32,395 nucleotides of DNA, from NCBI GenBank assembly GCA_029251475.1, contig JAQXDF010000019.1, positions 1 to 32,395 on the forward strand. The letters run 5' to 3'. Positions 1 to 8,078 of this stretch are shown piece by piece. Origin of the DNA: Rickettsiaceae bacterium (GTDB taxonomy: Bacteria > Pseudomonadota > Alphaproteobacteria > Rickettsiales > Rickettsiaceae). The position numbers were made by a program, and so were the translations under genes. The notes below the pieces were generated by a model. It did not search any database. It saw only the letters and a program-made list of their open reading frames with translations, and was not told the DNA's origin. Every line of letters starts with the position of its first letter. Position 1 is the stretch's first letter.

Positions 1-363
1 ACTAAGAAAAAAGAAGCAGCGACTAAGATAAAGTCTGTTTTCAGGGGGCACGAAGCAAAAGCAGAGTTTGCTAAGAAAAAAGCAGCAGCGACTAAGATAC
101 AGTCTATCTTTAGAGTAAATAAAGCAAGAGATGAAGTAGCAGAGATAAGGTTAAAAACAAGGAAATCTATACAATATAGAGGGTTATTGAAACCTAATAG
201 ACTATTAAAAAAACGACAGGATTTTTATGCTTGGAGAGAAAAAAGAGGCTATCCAGTTGATAGTACTACTGAATCTCAGTTAGATAAGAGGCCAACTAGA
301 CTTCAGAAGATTTTTTATGCTTGGAGAGAAAAAAGGAAGAACTTAGAGTCCAATAAGACATAA
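1..363 (+). CDS. 3' end of a protein with tandem IQ-like and Sfi1-like helical repeats (5' truncated by window)
   Basis: Frame 1 is open from the first base to a TAA at 361-363, giving 120 residues; the start lies outside the window. The visible part is very Lys/Arg/Ala rich. It begins with two tandem units of 23 residues, AATKIKSVFRGHEAKAEF and AATKIQSIFRVNKARDEV. The second fits the IQ consensus [I/L]QxxxRxxxxR; the first has K in place of Q but keeps RG. The 23-residue period is typical of tandem IQ arrays. Further on, FYAWREKR occurs twice, 30 residues apart; the second copy, LQKIFYAWR, fits L-x3-F-x2-W-[KR], the Sfi1 centrin-binding pattern. IQ and Sfi1 motifs bind eukaryotic calmodulin-family proteins, so a host-directed effector is a reasonable inference, unproven here. 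The alternative is a generic basic coiled-coil protein. No terminator with a T-run follows. Confidence 0.75.
   Translation, partial: TKKKEAATKIKSVFRGHEAKAEFAKKKAAATKIQSIFRVNKARDEVAEIRLKTRKSIQYRGLLKPNRLLKKRQDFYAWREKRGYPVDSTTESQLDKRPTRLQKIFYAWREKRKNLESNKT
222..335 (+). repeat. 24-nt direct repeat inside the IQ-like gene
   Basis: Identical 24-base stretches occupy 222-245 and 312-335, spaced exactly 90 bases (30 codons) and in the same reading frame. Both encode FYAWREKR with the flanking codons. A second, imperfect repeat with a 69-base period (23 codons) runs from about 2 to 115 and encodes the two IQ-like units. Nucleotide-level identity suggests recent internal duplication. Confidence 0.85.
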
Positions 364-412
364 ATGTTATTCATGTAAAGTTCTGCCATAATCTCTTGCT
401 CCCTAATTGTCG

Positions 413-441
413 TTGACTAGGGGATAAAAACTCCCTATTCT
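413..441 (+). promoter_or_regulatory. Candidate sigma-70 promoter for the ABC transporter genes
   Basis: TTGACT at 413-418 and TATTCT at 436-441 are separated by 17 bases. The spacer contains TAGGG (418-422) and CCCTA (433-437), and a further TAGGG follows at 442-446, so two mutually exclusive short hairpins are possible. A perfect TATAAT at 451-456 also lies just before the start codon but has no -35 partner at normal spacing. Confidence 0.35.
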
Positions 442-467
442 TAGGGTGAATATAATATTATAAACAT

Positions 468-1121
468 ATGTATAATGACCTAGTGGAGTTTGCTCCGTAT
501 CTTTCTTTTATTGTTCAGGGGGTGTTTGTTACGCTTAAATACAGTGTAGCAGCCGTTTGTTTTGGGTTGATTATTGCTACTTTTCTTGCCTTTTGTAAGG
601 TGGTAGATGTTAAGGCTTTAAGATTATTTGCTCACGCTTATACTTCCATATTTCGTGGGACCCCGGTCTTGATCCAATTAATTATAGTATATTATGGTTT
701 GCCCGGTCTAATCGGCATAAAGCTTAGCGTATTTTCGGCTGGTGTCTTGGCATTTTCATTAAATTCTGGCGCTTATGTGTCCGAGATAATTAGGTCCGGT
801 ATTAATTCTGTTGATAAAGGGCAAATAGAAGCGGCAAAAGCTCTAGGCGTTCCACCGATATTGCGTATGAAAGATATTATTCTTCCGCAAGCCTTACGTA
901 GTATCCTTCCTGCTCTTGTAAATGAATTAATCAATTTAGTAAAAGAATCAGCGATAATTTCAGTGATCGGGGAAATGGATTTGATGCGCAGAGCGCAAGT
1001 AGTATCGGCCGAAACATATACATTCTTCACGCCTATGCTAACAGCTGCTGCTACATATTACATAATGGTTTTGGTTATTAGCAGCTTTGCAATGTCCTTA
1101 GAAAATAGGCTAGCCCTATGA
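468..1121 (+). CDS. glnP: Polar amino-acid ABC transporter permease (GlnP/HisM family)
   Basis: Inner-membrane permease of a polar amino-acid importer; glutamine is the usual assignment for this family but the substrate cannot be read from the sequence. The 217-residue protein has about five hydrophobic spans. The EAA loop, EAAKALGVPPILRMKDIILPQALR-like with E-A-A-K-A-L-G near residues 125-131, is where the permease docks on the ATPase. An N-terminal SxxFRGTPxLIQL-type segment (residues 63-72) is characteristic of the family. The gene overlaps the ATPase gene by 4 bases (ATGA), implying translational coupling. No Shine-Dalgarno is evident before the ATG. No periplasmic binding protein gene is adjacent, which is common in reduced intracellular genomes. 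Confidence 0.9.
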   Translation: MYNDLVEFAPYLSFIVQGVFVTLKYSVAAVCFGLIIATFLAFCKVVDVKALRLFAHAYTSIFRGTPVLIQLIIVYYGLPGLIGIKLSVFSAGVLAFSLNSGAYVSEIIRSGINSVDKGQIEAAKALGVPPILRMKDIILPQALRSILPALVNELINLVKESAIISVIGEMDLMRRAQVVSAETYTFFTPMLTAAATYYIMVLVISSFAMSLENRLAL

Positions 1122-1840
1122 TCGCTTTAGAGAATGTTACTAAAAAATTTAATGACCGCGCAGCTATTCAGGATATAAATCTGAAATTCAATAAAAGAGA
1201 AACGGTTGTTGTTATTGGTTCTTCGGGGAGTGGAAAATCAACTTTATTACGCTGTATAAATAATTTAGAAGATCCAACTAGTGGTAACGTCCTGATCGAT
1301 GGAAAGAAGCTAAATAGCAGCAATAGAAGCAAATTATGCTTTAAAATTGGTATGGTATTCCAGCAATTCCATCTTTTTCCACATATGTCTGTGTTAGAAA
1401 ATCTGACATATGGACCTATGAATGTGTTAAACAAAAACAAATTGGAGTCAGAAGAGAAGGCTCGCAAATTGCTTAAAAAGTTTAGTATGCTTGAAAAAGC
1501 AAGCTCATCTCCGCTGGGGCTTTCAGGCGGGCAAAAACAAAGAGTTGCAATTTGTAGAGCGCTAATGATGGATCCAGAAATTTTGCTTTTTGATGAGCCA
1601 ACTTCGGCGCTTGATCCAGAAGTGGTCAAAGATATAATAGAAATTATCAATGATCTGAAATCTCAAATGACTATGATAGTTATTACTCATCACATTAAAT
1701 TTGCAAAAATAATCGCAGATCGCATCATATTTATGGATAAGGGATTAGTGCTTGCAGATCAGCCATCTGAAGAATTTTTTGTCAAACCAAAATCTCATAG
1801 GGCAAAACTATTCCTAGAGAATGTAGGAGATTTTATCTAG
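1118..1840 (+). CDS. glnQ: Polar amino-acid ABC transporter ATP-binding protein
   Basis: Cytoplasmic ATPase energising the permease encoded just upstream. All ABC motifs are intact: Walker A GSSGSGKST (34-42), Q-loop at Q82-Q83, signature LSGGQKQR (135-142), Walker B ILLFDE (155-160), D-loop SALD (163-166) and a switch histidine in VITHH near residue 191. The 240-residue length is normal for the GlnQ/HisP family. Its ATG overlaps the stop of the permease gene. A single ATPase presumably forms a homodimer under a permease dimer, with the solute-binding protein encoded elsewhere. The convergent yqgE-type gene ends 20 bases downstream. Confidence 0.92.
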   Translation: MIALENVTKKFNDRAAIQDINLKFNKRETVVVIGSSGSGKSTLLRCINNLEDPTSGNVLIDGKKLNSSNRSKLCFKIGMVFQQFHLFPHMSVLENLTYGPMNVLNKNKLESEEKARKLLKKFSMLEKASSSPLGLSGGQKQRVAICRALMMDPEILLFDEPTSALDPEVVKDIIEIINDLKSQMTMIVITHHIKFAKIIADRIIFMDKGLVLADQPSEEFFVKPKSHRAKLFLENVGDFI

Positions 1841-1860
1841 TCTTAAAGCGCGGTTGAGTG

Positions 1861-2433
1861 TTAGCAACTAGCGGCGTTTAGGTCTACAAAATCCTTGGCA
1901 GAAATTCCTAATTTCCCTAAGGCTTTATTCCATTTTTCTTTAGGATTTGTTTGAAAAATTAGATCATGATCTGGTTCTGATACTATCCATAGATTATGCT
2001 CTAATTCAAATTCTAATTGTCCAGCATTCCATCCAGTATACCCTATAATAAATATACTGTTCTGTGGCCCAGTGCCTCCGGCAATATCCTTTACAATCTC
2101 GGGATTAGAGCTAACGGCTAGGGAATGACCATCTGATTTGAATAAGGTGTCTTTGTCATATTCATTGCTGTGTAAGAAAAAACCCCTCGCCATTTCAACT
2201 GGTCCTCCCAGATGTACATTAAGATTCAATTCAGCTGCATTAATGTCTATTTTATTAAAAAGACTATTTGCTGCTGCATTAGTTACTGTGTGATTGAAAA
2301 TTAACCCTACAGAGCCATCAGTGGTATTTTTAGCAATATAAATCAATGATTGATGGAATAGATTACCTTCCATGGCAAATGGGCTAGCAATTAAAACCTT
2401 ACCGGTTAAATTTGAAAAATCTTTTTCTGTCAT
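1861..2433 (-). CDS. yqgE: YqgE/AlgH family protein (UPF0301)
   Basis: The 190-residue protein matches the YqgE/AlgH family: an N-terminal LTGKVLIASPFAMEGNLFHQSLIYI segment, LIFNHT, a GGPV motif (HLGGPVEMARGFFLH) and a FIIGYTGWNAGQLEFEL segment are the family's conserved blocks. The biochemical function is unsettled; AlgH was first named as a regulator of alginate synthesis. I chose the ATG at 2433-2431 over an in-frame TTG at 2451: it gives the usual family length and has AAGAGA just upstream, although spacing is short. The gene is convergent with glnQ and divergent from queC, so it is probably transcribed alone. Confidence 0.88.
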   Translation of the reverse strand: MTEKDFSNLTGKVLIASPFAMEGNLFHQSLIYIAKNTTDGSVGLIFNHTVTNAAANSLFNKIDINAAELNLNVHLGGPVEMARGFFLHSNEYDKDTLFKSDGHSLAVSSNPEIVKDIAGGTGPQNSIFIIGYTGWNAGQLEFELEHNLWIVSEPDHDLIFQTNPKEKWNKALGKLGISAKDFVDLNAASC

Positions 2434-2645
2434 GGGTCTCTTATGGTTCAAAGGTTTTTTTACATATAATCATATTACACAGTTTTTTCAAGAGTTATAG
2501 TTTAAGTATGCTTAAGATATAAGTTTGATAAGACTGTGATTGTGAGTTGTATTCTAACTCAAGGCAGTTTTTGTATCAATAATTCTTGCAATGAACAATT
2601 TGCTCTTTTATAGTTATGTTATTACATTTAAAATAGGTGGTTATT

Positions 2646-3335
2646 ATGAGTAAAAAAGCAGTAGTATTGGTAAGTGGTGGTTTGGATTCTTCTACGGTTC
2701 TTGCTATGGTAGAAAAGCAAGGCTTTGAGATACACGCTTTGAGTTTTAATTATGCTCAAAACCATGTTATTGAGATAGAGAAAATCAAGAAGTTTATTAC
2801 TAACTATAATGTTAAAAATCATCAAATCATCAATTTAGATTTATCTGCATTCAGTACCTCGGCATTAGTATCTAAAGACGTTTCTGTACCAAAATATAAT
2901 AAATCAGAAGATCTAGGTGATGATATTCCGGTCACTTACGTGCCAGCTAGAAATACTATTTTCTTGAGTTATGCCCTTGGTTATGCAGAAGTAATTGGTG
3001 CTCAGGATATTTTTATAGGAGCTCATATGACTGATTCCGCTAATTATCCAGATTGTAGAAGTGAATATTTGAAAAGTTATGAGAATATGGCTAACCTTGC
3101 TACAAAATCTGGGGTAGAGGGGAAGCAAATTTCTATAACAGCTCCTCTGATAGAGATGACCAAAACCGAAATACTTACAGAAGGTCTTAAATTAGGTGTA
3201 GATTATAGCAATACGATTACTTGCTATGACCCCACTCCTAAAGGAGAGTCATGCGGAAAGTGTCATGCTTGTTTGGTGCGCCTGAAAGCTTTTGAAGAAA
3301 ATAATGCGAAAGATCCAATAGTATATGTAGGTTAA
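2646..3335 (+). CDS. queC: 7-cyano-7-deazaguanine (preQ0) synthase
   Basis: ATP-dependent enzyme converting 7-carboxy-7-deazaguanine and ammonia to preQ0 in queuosine tRNA modification. The N-terminal PP-loop SGGLDSS (residues 10-16) binds ATP. The C-terminal C-x10-C-x2-C-x2-C cluster ([17 protein letters not shown]) is the structural zinc site. VPARN and [14 protein letters not shown] are further QueC signatures. Start choice: AGGTGG at 2634-2639 sits 6 bases before the ATG at 2646, so the GTG at 2637 is rejected. The 229-residue length is normal. No other queuosine genes are nearby and I see no preQ1-I type riboswitch in the 212-base leader region. The acetyltransferase gene follows by 2 bases. 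Confidence 0.94.
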   Translation: MSKKAVVLVSGGLDSSTVLAMVEKQGFEIHALSFNYAQNHVIEIEKIKKFITNYNVKNHQIINLDLSAFSTSALVSKDVSVPKYNKSEDLGDDIPVTYVPARNTIFLSYALGYAEVIGAQDIFIGAHMTDSANYPDCRSEYLKSYENMANLATKSGVEGKQISITAPLIEMTKTEILTEGLKLGVDYSNTITCYDPTPKGESCGKCHACLVRLKAFEENNAKDPIVYVG

Positions 3336-3337
3336 TT

Positions 3338-3892
3338 TTGAATATACAATATTTTTTTGGTCCCTTCCCAGAAATAGATTTAGGGGATATAATTTTGCGC
3401 GAAATTAAAGATAGCGATGCTCAAGATTATTTCAACTATATGAGTCGCAGCGAAATGGCAAGCTACTTAACCCAGGATAATAGACCAGAAACTCTAGTAA
3501 AAGCTGAGGAAGAAATGAAATATTGGGGCGGCTTATTCAAAGATAAAAGAAGTATTTATTGGGCTATAGCTCTTAAGGAAAATGATCAAATGATTGGTAC
3601 GGCCGGTTTTAACCTAATATCTTTTGCTAATTCAAGGGCCGATATTAGTTATGATTTAAGCCCAGAGTATTGGGGCAAAGGAATAATGCTCAAATCAATT
3701 AAAGCTGTTTTACAATTTGCTGATCAGGCCCTTGGTATCATTAGAACGCAGGCAACTGTTATTACTGATAATGAGAGATCCATTAAGCTGCTTGAAAGAT
3801 GTGGATTTAAACAAGAAGGTGTGCTCAAAAAATATGAAGTTGTGGGAGGCGAACATAAGGATTATTATATGTATGCTCGCGTCGTTGGCTAA
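3338..3892 (+). CDS. GNAT acetyltransferase, RimJ/RimL-like
   Basis: A 184-residue N-acetyltransferase of the GCN5-related (Acetyltransf_3) type. It has the opening LGDIILREIKDSDAQDYF, the acetyl-CoA pyrophosphate-binding loop YWGKGIMLKS and the closing block TVITDNERSIKLLERCGFKQEGVLKKYEVVGG. RimJ/RimL proteins acetylate N-termini of ribosomal proteins, but related enzymes use other amines, so the substrate is open. It starts at TTG, with AGGT 5 bases upstream; the next in-frame Met is about 33 residues in and would remove conserved sequence. Spacing of 2 bases after queC indicates co-transcription. The downstream stretch 3893-4031 is AT-rich with nothing clear. Confidence 0.82.
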   Translation: MNIQYFFGPFPEIDLGDIILREIKDSDAQDYFNYMSRSEMASYLTQDNRPETLVKAEEEMKYWGGLFKDKRSIYWAIALKENDQMIGTAGFNLISFANSRADISYDLSPEYWGKGIMLKSIKAVLQFADQALGIIRTQATVITDNERSIKLLERCGFKQEGVLKKYEVVGGEHKDYYMYARVVG

Positions 3893-4031
3893 CTAATTTT
3901 TTCTATAAATTTATAATTACAAACAAGCATATTCAAGTGGTAACAATGCCTAGCTATTGCTATTTTTAATTCTTATTACAAGGTAAATATTAATATATCT
4001 ATACGAATAAAGAAAAAATTATTAAAAAAAG

Positions 4032-4060
4032 TTGACAATTAATGTTAATTTGTTTATAGT
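4032..4060 (+). promoter_or_regulatory. Near-consensus sigma-70 promoter
   Basis: TTGACA at 4032-4037 and TATAGT at 4055-4060 are separated by exactly 17 bases, the best promoter match in the window. It lies 52 bases upstream of the start of the unknown gene at 4113. Confidence 0.8.
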
Positions 4061-4112
4061 ACAAAGCATATTGTGCGGTAATGCATTTGTAATACAAACT
4101 TAGGTAAAGTTT

Positions 4113-4862
4113 ATGTTTAATAGAGCTTTTAATTACGTGTCTAACTCTTTTTCGGGCGCAGTAGAGACCGCTAGCGTGGTAACTAGTAATTTTACTAGTT
4201 TTTTGGGTGCATCAGCTATGCCTCTTTTTAAGGGGGCAGTAGTGATTCCAACTACGGTTGCAGCAAAGACTGCAATACATGCAACTAGATATACATATGA
4301 TACTGCTATAGATTTAACTAAAATTAGTTATAATTTAGTAAAAACCAGCTATAAATACTATCAAGATGGAAGTTGGGATTGGGAAGGTGGAAGGTGGCAT
4401 TCTACTAAAAGCGCAAATGTTGAAATTACTTATAAGTTGAATAATCTAAATGAAGAGATCGGTGATTCTAATGTTCTCTCGAAATTTGCAGAGTTTGTAT
4501 CAAACACTTGGTATACAAAAGATGCCTCTCATTTAGGGCAAGTAGCTGCAGAATTAGAAGATGGGCCTTTTTTTGCTAAGCTAGTTGTCGATAGCTTTTG
4601 TCTAGTGCAATCAGTATTATGGGATGCAGTCATCGTAACAACATTTGAAGGGGCGTTGAGCACGCTACATGAAGCTGGTATAGAGGGTTATAAGGCAGCT
4701 GAAGCTAATGCAGAGATTCAACACAATGAAAGTCTGCTAGATAGCATGGATAGCGTGGATATGATTAGTGACCTTGAAGATAACAGCACTACATGTTTTG
4801 GTTTGCAGATATGCGGGGAAGCGGCTTCTAGTTCAGATTCAGGATCAGATTCTGACTTTTAA
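4113..4862 (+). CDS. Unknown protein with acidic serine-rich tail
   Basis: I do not recognise this 249-residue protein. Its expression signals are good: a near-consensus promoter, AGGT at 4102-4105 seven bases before the ATG, and a clean intrinsic terminator after the stop. The N-terminal third has moderately hydrophobic Ala/Thr/Val stretches (residues about 27-55). The middle has a Trp/Gly-rich turn (GSWDWEGGRWHS) and an amphipathic region. Another hydrophobic stretch lies near residues 152-175. The extreme C-terminus is SSSDSGSDSDF, acidic and serine-rich. No signal peptide or lipobox is obvious. As a single-gene unit between housekeeping operons in an intracellular-type genome it could be a secreted or surface protein, but nothing in the sequence proves that. 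Confidence 0.75.
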   Translation: MFNRAFNYVSNSFSGAVETASVVTSNFTSFLGASAMPLFKGAVVIPTTVAAKTAIHATRYTYDTAIDLTKISYNLVKTSYKYYQDGSWDWEGGRWHSTKSANVEITYKLNNLNEEIGDSNVLSKFAEFVSNTWYTKDASHLGQVAAELEDGPFFAKLVVDSFCLVQSVLWDAVIVTTFEGALSTLHEAGIEGYKAAEANAEIQHNESLLDSMDSVDMISDLEDNSTTCFGLQICGEAASSSDSGSDSDF

Positions 4863-4898
4863 TAAATTTACTTATATCTTGAATTCGAAAGAATAATT

Positions 4899-4935
4899 AA
4901 AAATAGCTACGGAGTTTTCTGTGGCTATTTTTTTT
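4899..4935 (+). terminator. Intrinsic terminator
   Basis: TAGCTACGG (4904-4912) pairs with CTGTGGCTA (4919-4927) as a 9-bp stem with two G-T wobbles. An A-tract precedes it and eight T residues (4928-4935) follow. It sits 37 bases after the stop of the unknown gene. Confidence 0.88.
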
Positions 4936-4970
4936 ATCTTCTCTGCGTGATAATGATAAGCAATTAGATG

Positions 4971-5076
4971 TATAGTGTTTTTGAGTTGAAGTTTGAAGGT
5001 CGTCATTTCCTCGGTCGCCTATTATCTATAGTGCTTCCTCGTTATTCCTACTCAAACTCCAATTAAATTCACTATA
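4971..5076. repeat. Short palindromic element with imperfect 25-26 bp terminal inverted repeats
   Basis: The left arm (4971-4996) begins TATAGTG and ends AGTTTGA. The right arm (5052-5076) is its imperfect reverse complement, beginning TCAAACT and ending CACTATA; about three quarters of positions match. The 55-base interior includes GTCATTTCCTCGG and another TATAGTG copy (5026-5032 region). It fills the space between the terminator and the glyQ leader. The architecture resembles a MITE or small intergenic palindromic element; no coding capacity is seen. Confidence 0.6.
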
Positions 5077-5184
5077 GCTATATTTGCAGAGCGCCGCGTT
5101 AATGCAATAATTTGTATTAGCCAATTGTAAAAAATGTCTCTATACTGCATGACTATAAATCATTCTAATTAATTATAGAAGACT

Positions 5185-6063
5185 ATGAAGAAGTTATCAT
5201 TTCAAGAATTGATATTGGAATTGCAGAAATATTGGCAAGATCAGGGGTGCGCACTATTACAACCTTATGATCTTGAGGTTGGTGCTGGAACGTTTCATCC
5301 AGCAACAGTATTGCGTTCATTAGGACCAAAGCCATGGAATGTCGCTTATGTTCAGCCATCGAGACGCCCAACAGATAGCCGCTATGCTGAGCATCCAAAT
5401 CGTATGCAGCGCTATTATCAGTTCCAGGTAATCCTCAAACCTTCACCAGATAATATTCAAGAATTATACCTTAAGAGCCTGGAGCATCTTGGGATAGATA
5501 TGAAAAAGCATGATGTGCGTTTCGTAGAAGATGACTGGGAATCTCCGACCTTAGGCGCCTCTGGTCTTGGCTGGGAAGTATGGTGCGATGGTATGGAAGT
5601 ATCTCAGTTTACGTACATGCAGCAGATTGGAGGTATTGATTGCAGGCCGGTAGCAGGAGAGTTAACTTACGGACTAGAACGTTTGGCACTATATATACAA
5701 GGAGTTGACGCAGTAAAGGATCTGGATTGGAATGGTCAAGTTGGAGAGAAGGCGTTGACCTATGGAGAAGTTGATTTTGAAGCTGAAAAACAATTTTCTA
5801 AGTTCAATCTTGAATTAGCAGACACAGAAATACTTTTGAGGCATTTTGACGACGCTGAAAAACAATCAATTGCACTAGTTGAAGCTAATCTGCCTATGCC
5901 TGCATATGAATATTGTATGAAAGCGAGTCATTTATTTAATCTTCTTTGTGCTCGCGGGGTTGTGAGTGTTACGGAGCGAGCTTCTTATATAAGTCGTGTA
6001 CGTAATTTAGCTAAATTATCCTGTGAAAAATGGATGGAAATTGAAAAAGAGGCAGCGTTATGA
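5185..6063 (+). CDS. glyQ: Glycyl-tRNA synthetase alpha subunit
   Basis: Catalytic subunit of the bacterial alpha2-beta2 class II glycyl-tRNA synthetase, which charges tRNA-Gly in the cytoplasm. The N-terminal [36 protein letters not shown] block, then [17 protein letters not shown] (motif 2 region) and [22 protein letters not shown] (motif 3) are diagnostic. The 292-residue length is normal. The ATG has a weak AGAAGA sequence 3 bases upstream. It overlaps glyS by 4 bases (ATGA), as expected for subunits made in equal amounts. The intergenic stretch 4863-5184 before it holds the terminator and palindromic element; no convincing promoter with both boxes was found there. Confidence 0.97.
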   Translation: MKKLSFQELILELQKYWQDQGCALLQPYDLEVGAGTFHPATVLRSLGPKPWNVAYVQPSRRPTDSRYAEHPNRMQRYYQFQVILKPSPDNIQELYLKSLEHLGIDMKKHDVRFVEDDWESPTLGASGLGWEVWCDGMEVSQFTYMQQIGGIDCRPVAGELTYGLERLALYIQGVDAVKDLDWNGQVGEKALTYGEVDFEAEKQFSKFNLELADTEILLRHFDDAEKQSIALVEANLPMPAYEYCMKASHLFNLLCARGVVSVTERASYISRVRNLAKLSCEKWMEIEKEAAL

Positions 6064-8078
6064 GTGAATTATTATTAGAATTATTCTCTGGAGAAATTCC
6101 AGCTATGATGCAGCCAAAAGCAGTTTCTGCTTATAAAGAGATATTTCCGAAATATTTTGCAGAGCTTGGAATTAAATACGACGATCTTGAAGTGTATATT
6201 GGGCCGAGGCGCTTAACAATTCATGTGACTGGTATGTTGACTAAATTGCCAGAAAGCATCAAAGAGTTCAAAGGACCTAAGGTTACGGCCCCTCAAGGAG
6301 CAATTGAGGGCTTTTGTCGTTCGCATAACATTACTATAGAACAGTTAGTGCGCGAGGAAGTCAAAGGCACTGAGTTCTTTGTGTATAAACAAGTGATTCC
6401 AGAGCAAAATACAAGAGATATACTCCTTAATAGCTTAGATAAACCATTGGCCGAGTATGTTTGGCCTAAATCTATGTATTGGGGAAGCTATAATATAAAA
6501 TGGGTACGCCCATTGCAAAACATTCTGTGTGTTTTTGATAGAGAAGTTATTCCATTTAAGTATGGACATATTATAGCTAATGACCAATGTCGTGGTAATA
6601 GATTTATGGCGCCAGAGCCAGCTAGTGTACGTGATTTTTCTGAATATACCGAGCATCTAGAAAATAATTTTGTGGTTCTTGATGCATCCAAAAGGAAGAA
6701 ATATATTCAAGAAAATATAAATAAAGAAGCAAATAAACTAGGTCTGGTTATCAAAGAAGATAATGCTTTATTGGAAGAGGTGGTTGGGCTTGCTGAATAT
6801 CCACAAGTTTTAGTTGGAAAGATAGAAGCGGCTTTTTTATCTTTGCCTAGCGAAATTCTTGTTAGTGCAATGCGTAGTCACCAGAAATATTTCAGCTTGT
6901 TTGATAAAAATGGCAATTTCGCTCCATATTTTCTTTTTGTATCGAACATTGCTTCAACAGATGTTGATGCAGTTATATCGGGTAATGAAAAAGTATTATC
7001 GGCTAGACTTGCTGATGCATTATATTTTTATAACCAGGATCTTAAAACATCCATGCAAGAAAAAGCAGAACGCCTTAATAAAGTTATTTTCCATGCCAAG
7101 CTAGGTAACCTGAAAGAAAAAACACTGCGCCTAGCTTCAATAGTAAAATTCTTAGATCCTAATAATGATGATTTGGTTAAGGCAGCCCTTTTGTGTAAAA
7201 GCGATATTGTTTCCGAGGTGGTAGATGAATTTTCAACTCTGCAAGGTATTATGGGTTATCACTATGCAAAGGCAGAATCTTTGAGTGATGAAATTGCTGT
7301 AGCAATACGCGATCACTATAAGCCTCAAGGGTCATCAGATCATTGTCCAACGAAATCTGCTGCTATTTTGGCTTTAGCGGATAAAATGGATAATCTGTGC
7401 GGCCTTATGCTTGCTGGTGAAAAAGCTAGTGGGTCTAAAGATCCCTTCGCCTTAAGAAGACAAGCTCTTGGCATTATTCGCATTATATTAGAAAATAATT
7501 TAACTGTAGATCTATCAAAACTAATTGCCTTTACGGTCAATAAATATAAGAATAATATTCCCATTAATGACGACTTTCATAAGAATATTACGTCATTTTT
7601 GGAAGAGCGATTGAAATATTTCTTTAAAGATAAATATGAACTAGATGCCATTTCATCAGTGTTAAATTTAACAATTGAGTCTGATTTGGTTGAAGTTCAA
7701 GCTAAGCTTGCCGCGATTAAGGAGTTCTTGTCTAGCAAAGAGGGGGATGATCTGTTGCTAGCATACAAAAGAGCGACTAATATCTTAGGAGCTTCAAAGT
7801 TGCAAGGTGATATTGATGAATCAGCTTTTGTTACTGAACATGAGAAAAATTTATTGGCTTCTATAAATAGTTGTGATGTTAAAATTACTGACGCATTAAG
7901 TGCAAAAAATTACAAAGAGTCTTTAGAAGTTTTGGCTAATATGCTACAGCCAATTGCCAAGTTTTTTGATAATGTAATGGTTAAAGATCAAGATGAAACT
8001 ATAGCAAATAATCGCATGTTACTTTTGTCCAAGGTGAAACAGATTTTTGATAAAATAGCTAAGTTTAATAAGTTTTAA
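6060..8078 (+). CDS. glyS: Glycyl-tRNA synthetase beta subunit
   Basis: The 672-residue beta subunit carries tRNA-binding and HD-like domains of the heterotetrameric glycyl-tRNA synthetase. The N-terminal [17 protein letters not shown] and the following GPRRLTIHV match the family. The block [21 protein letters not shown] is a hallmark. The C-terminal half contains [15 protein letters not shown] and [10 protein letters not shown], followed by a DALR-like anticodon-binding region. Length is close to alphaproteobacterial homologues and the frame is intact. It is coupled by overlap to glyQ upstream and abuts the next start codon downstream with no spacer, so the three genes appear to be one operon. 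Confidence 0.97.
   Translation: MSELLLELFSGEIPAMMQPKAVSAYKEIFPKYFAELGIKYDDLEVYIGPRRLTIHVTGMLTKLPESIKEFKGPKVTAPQGAIEGFCRSHNITIEQLVREEVKGTEFFVYKQVIPEQNTRDILLNSLDKPLAEYVWPKSMYWGSYNIKWVRPLQNILCVFDREVIPFKYGHIIANDQCRGNRFMAPEPASVRDFSEYTEHLENNFVVLDASKRKKYIQENINKEANKLGLVIKEDNALLEEVVGLAEYPQVLVGKIEAAFLSLPSEILVSAMRSHQKYFSLFDKNGNFAPYFLFVSNIASTDVDAVISGNEKVLSARLADALYFYNQDLKTSMQEKAERLNKVIFHAKLGNLKEKTLRLASIVKFLDPNNDDLVKAALLCKSDIVSEVVDEFSTLQGIMGYHYAKAESLSDEIAVAIRDHYKPQGSSDHCPTKSAAILALADKMDNLCGLMLAGEKASGSKDPFALRRQALGIIRIILENNLTVDLSKLIAFTVNKYKNNIPINDDFHKNITSFLEERLKYFFKDKYELDAISSVLNLTIESDLVEVQAKLAAIKEFLSSKEGDDLLLAYKRATNILGASKLQGDIDESAFVTEHEKNLLASINSCDVKITDALSAKNYKESLEVLANMLQPIAKFFDNVMVKDQDETIANNRMLLLSKVKQIFDKIAKFNKF

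Noticed and set aside
451-456. Perfect TATAAT just before glnP as the -10 box
   Set aside because: The TTGACT at 413-418 is 32 bases away and no acceptable -35 lies at 16-18 bases; transcription would start almost at the ATG. The TTGACT/TATTCT pair is more plausible.
1168-1650. Minus-strand 160-codon reading frame inside glnQ
   Set aside because: Shadow of a fully motif-supported ABC ATPase gene.
2452-2645. preQ1 riboswitch upstream of queC
   Set aside because: No short GC stem-loop with the A-rich tail of the preQ1-I class is seen. The region is AT-rich and TTGATA at 2525-2530 lacks a good -10 at normal spacing.
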